A stretch of 64,000 nt of DNA, from the NCBI GenBank assembly GCA_019914945.1, contig CM034113.1, forward strand, positions 7,296,850-7,360,849, written 5' to 3'. This document shows positions 62,650-64,000 of the stretch, piece after piece. A program made the position numbers and the translations under genes. Origin of the DNA: Typha latifolia. Lineage: Eukaryota > Streptophyta > Magnoliopsida > Poales > Typhaceae. Position 1 is the first letter of the stretch. Every line of letters starts with the position of its first letter. The notes beneath the pieces are model-generated. The model was not told the DNA's origin. It searched no databases and was given only the letters and a program-made list of their open reading frames with translations.

Positions 62650-64000
62650 TTAATATTAGTGTTTTAATATGAGAGATTACTGGGTTTTTAATTTTAAATG
62701 AGAGATCCTTTGCATGTATACTCTACTATTGTCTCACCTGAAATAAACTACCAAGTGTCGAATATCTATTTATAAATTGGTCTATTATGTTTATTATTTT
62801 AATATGTTAATGATCTTCCCTATTCCTTATACTGGGCTGGGCCATGTTGATCATAATTTGGGCCGTAAGACAAAGAGAGGCCCGTTGAGCCTTGGGGACG
62901 ATTTGACCGTGGTCGTGACGAGGCCACCGCGGTGGAGAGGGAGGGGGATGGGGCCACCTGGAAAGGATGCTGCACGAGAGGTACACGTAGCGTAGTCACA
63001 ATTCGAGGTCCACTTTCCCTTTTTTCTCGGTCGTCGGATGATGTGACAAGACCGCGGTCGGCTTGCGGGCCCCCCGGAGGGCATCGGATTCAATAAAGAT
63101 TTTGTCGCGTAGCAGATAAGGCTTCGCCCCTCCCCTCGAACAGAGGTGGCGATGCACGCGCCGCCTCGGATCACTCATCGGCCCCACCGCACGTCTCTTT
63201 GGGTCCCACTCTCTCCCCCTTTGGCCCCCCTCTCTAATTCGCCCAATTGAGATCCACTCTCTCTCGTATTCTAAGAATGATTTTATGATTCAACACCCGA
63301 TTTATTTGTAATTCTATTTTATAATTCTTACTTAATACACTCATTAATTTAAATAATACCAGTAAAAAAATATTTTATTACAAGTATATAAAATAATTTA
63401 TAAGTACATAAATTACTCGTACCTTCTTAAGAGGAGAAAAAACAATTGTGAGAATATTTTAGTAATTTAGTTAATATCAGTGAGTGTTAATAAAAATTAT
63501 AAAGATAAATGAGGGATTAGATTACAAAATAATCCAAAACGGAGTGTGAATCATAAAAAAGATAAAATATAGGATGTGATTTGTAAAATACCTATATATA
63601 TAATAACTTTTTCTATACATAATTTAAAATATCATAATTATTAATATGTTCTTAACAAATACAATAATTATTAGTAAACTATTTAGGCTCTTTCAAAGTA
63701 AAAATTTTCAAATTTATATAAATGACTTTTCTTTGAAATTTATTTTCTGGCAAAAAAAGATTTTTCTATACTGCAATATCGGTAATGTTATATGGCTTTA
63801 AATATATTTAAAGTAATTTATACAAGAAGAAAATAGTCTTATGTTAATCTAAATAAGGTGATTAGTTTAGATTTAACTGATGGAACTATGTTCCATGATT
63901 TTATATGGCAATTATAGTATTTTTAAAACGTATTTGGGTTTTTTCTGCAACTGATATATAATAGGGACATTTTTGTCATTTTGAAAAGACAAAAGATTAC
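62650..64000. other. Heat-shock gene 3' UTR, GC-rich patch and AT-rich end
   Basis: The 3' UTR runs to roughly 62770. From about 62830 to 63240 the sequence is GC-rich with open frames on both strands (62777-62995; 62851-63174 minus) that have no recognisable domain; it resembles a promoter or CpG-rich leader and may belong to a gene beyond the window or be a fragment. AT-rich sequence with a MITE follows to the end. Confidence 0.45.
63276..63590. mobile_element. MITE family B, second copy
   Basis: The right end (aaaatataggatgtgatttg) parallels the right end of the heat-shock intron element (aaaatatacggtgtaattta). The inner blocks ttttatgattcaacacccg (left) and, reverse-complemented, ttttatgattcacactccg (right) form an inverted repeat. 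No coding capacity; ends approximate. Confidence 0.55.

Noticed and set aside
62851..63174. Minus-strand 107-aa frame in the GC-rich patch
   Set aside because: Open only because of high GC content; no domain and no splice partners.
1..64000. CRISPR arrays, operons, phage or bacterial mobile islands
   Set aside because: The window is plant nuclear DNA with spliced genes; no regularly spaced direct-repeat array or bacterial gene was seen.

Overview
This is nuclear DNA from a flowering plant, most likely a monocot. Every multi-exon gene uses spliceosomal introns (GT-AG with one exception). The proteins are plant-specific or plant-type: Alfin-like PHD, STICHEL-like, methionine S-methyltransferase, double B-box and GDSL lipase. 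Some coding exons, such as the first exon of the methyltransferase and the NDUFB3-like gene, are much richer in GC than the rest of their genes or the AT-rich surroundings, which is the 5'-to-3' GC gradient typical of monocots. I cannot fix the species from sequence alone; a commelinid such as pineapple is a guess.

Layout from left to right. 1-3.5 kb: AT-rich sequence with weak coding traces, perhaps the tail of an upstream gene, then old repeats and a G-box. 3.7-6.6 kb (+): a five-exon Alfin-like PHD-finger histone reader. 8.7-9.9 kb (-): an intronless ANTH-domain clathrin assembly protein, convergent with the first gene. 10-14.4 kb: gene-free, with a 30-bp-arm hairpin. 14.5-22.8 kb (+): a six-coding-exon STICHEL-like AAA+ protein with a leader intron and a telo-box. 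23-28 kb: gene-free, rich in decayed MITEs. 28.1-29.9 kb (+): a five-exon GDSL esterase/lipase with an apparent GC-AG intron. 31.5-31.7 kb (+): a small complex I subunit (NDUFB3/B12-like) behind a cluster of site II promoter motifs. 32-41 kb: gene-free, with a Tourist-like MITE, a foldback element and a truncated MITE. 41.1-50.3 kb (+): a complete twelve-exon methionine S-methyltransferase. 51.4-54.0 kb (-): a two-exon double B-box zinc-finger gene. 54-61 kb: gene-free, with MITEs and a 1.3-kb Mutator-like element carrying a 9-bp target duplication. 61.3-62.6 kb (+): a two-exon small heat-shock protein with a signal peptide, a consensus heat-shock element and a TATA box, and a MITE in its intron. 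62.7-64 kb: a GC-rich patch and another MITE copy.

The genes are unrelated housekeeping and regulatory genes, each with its own promoter. There is no operon-like or biosynthetic cluster. I found no evidence for a new multi-gene system. The most interesting signals are structural: the nested Mutator-like insertion, a MITE family spread through the window, a shared intronic repeat, a 66-bp alternating purine-pyrimidine tract, the GC-AG intron and the two well-defined promoter architectures (site II cluster, heat-shock element). All gene models were assembled by eye from splice signals and protein-family knowledge; no alignment was run.
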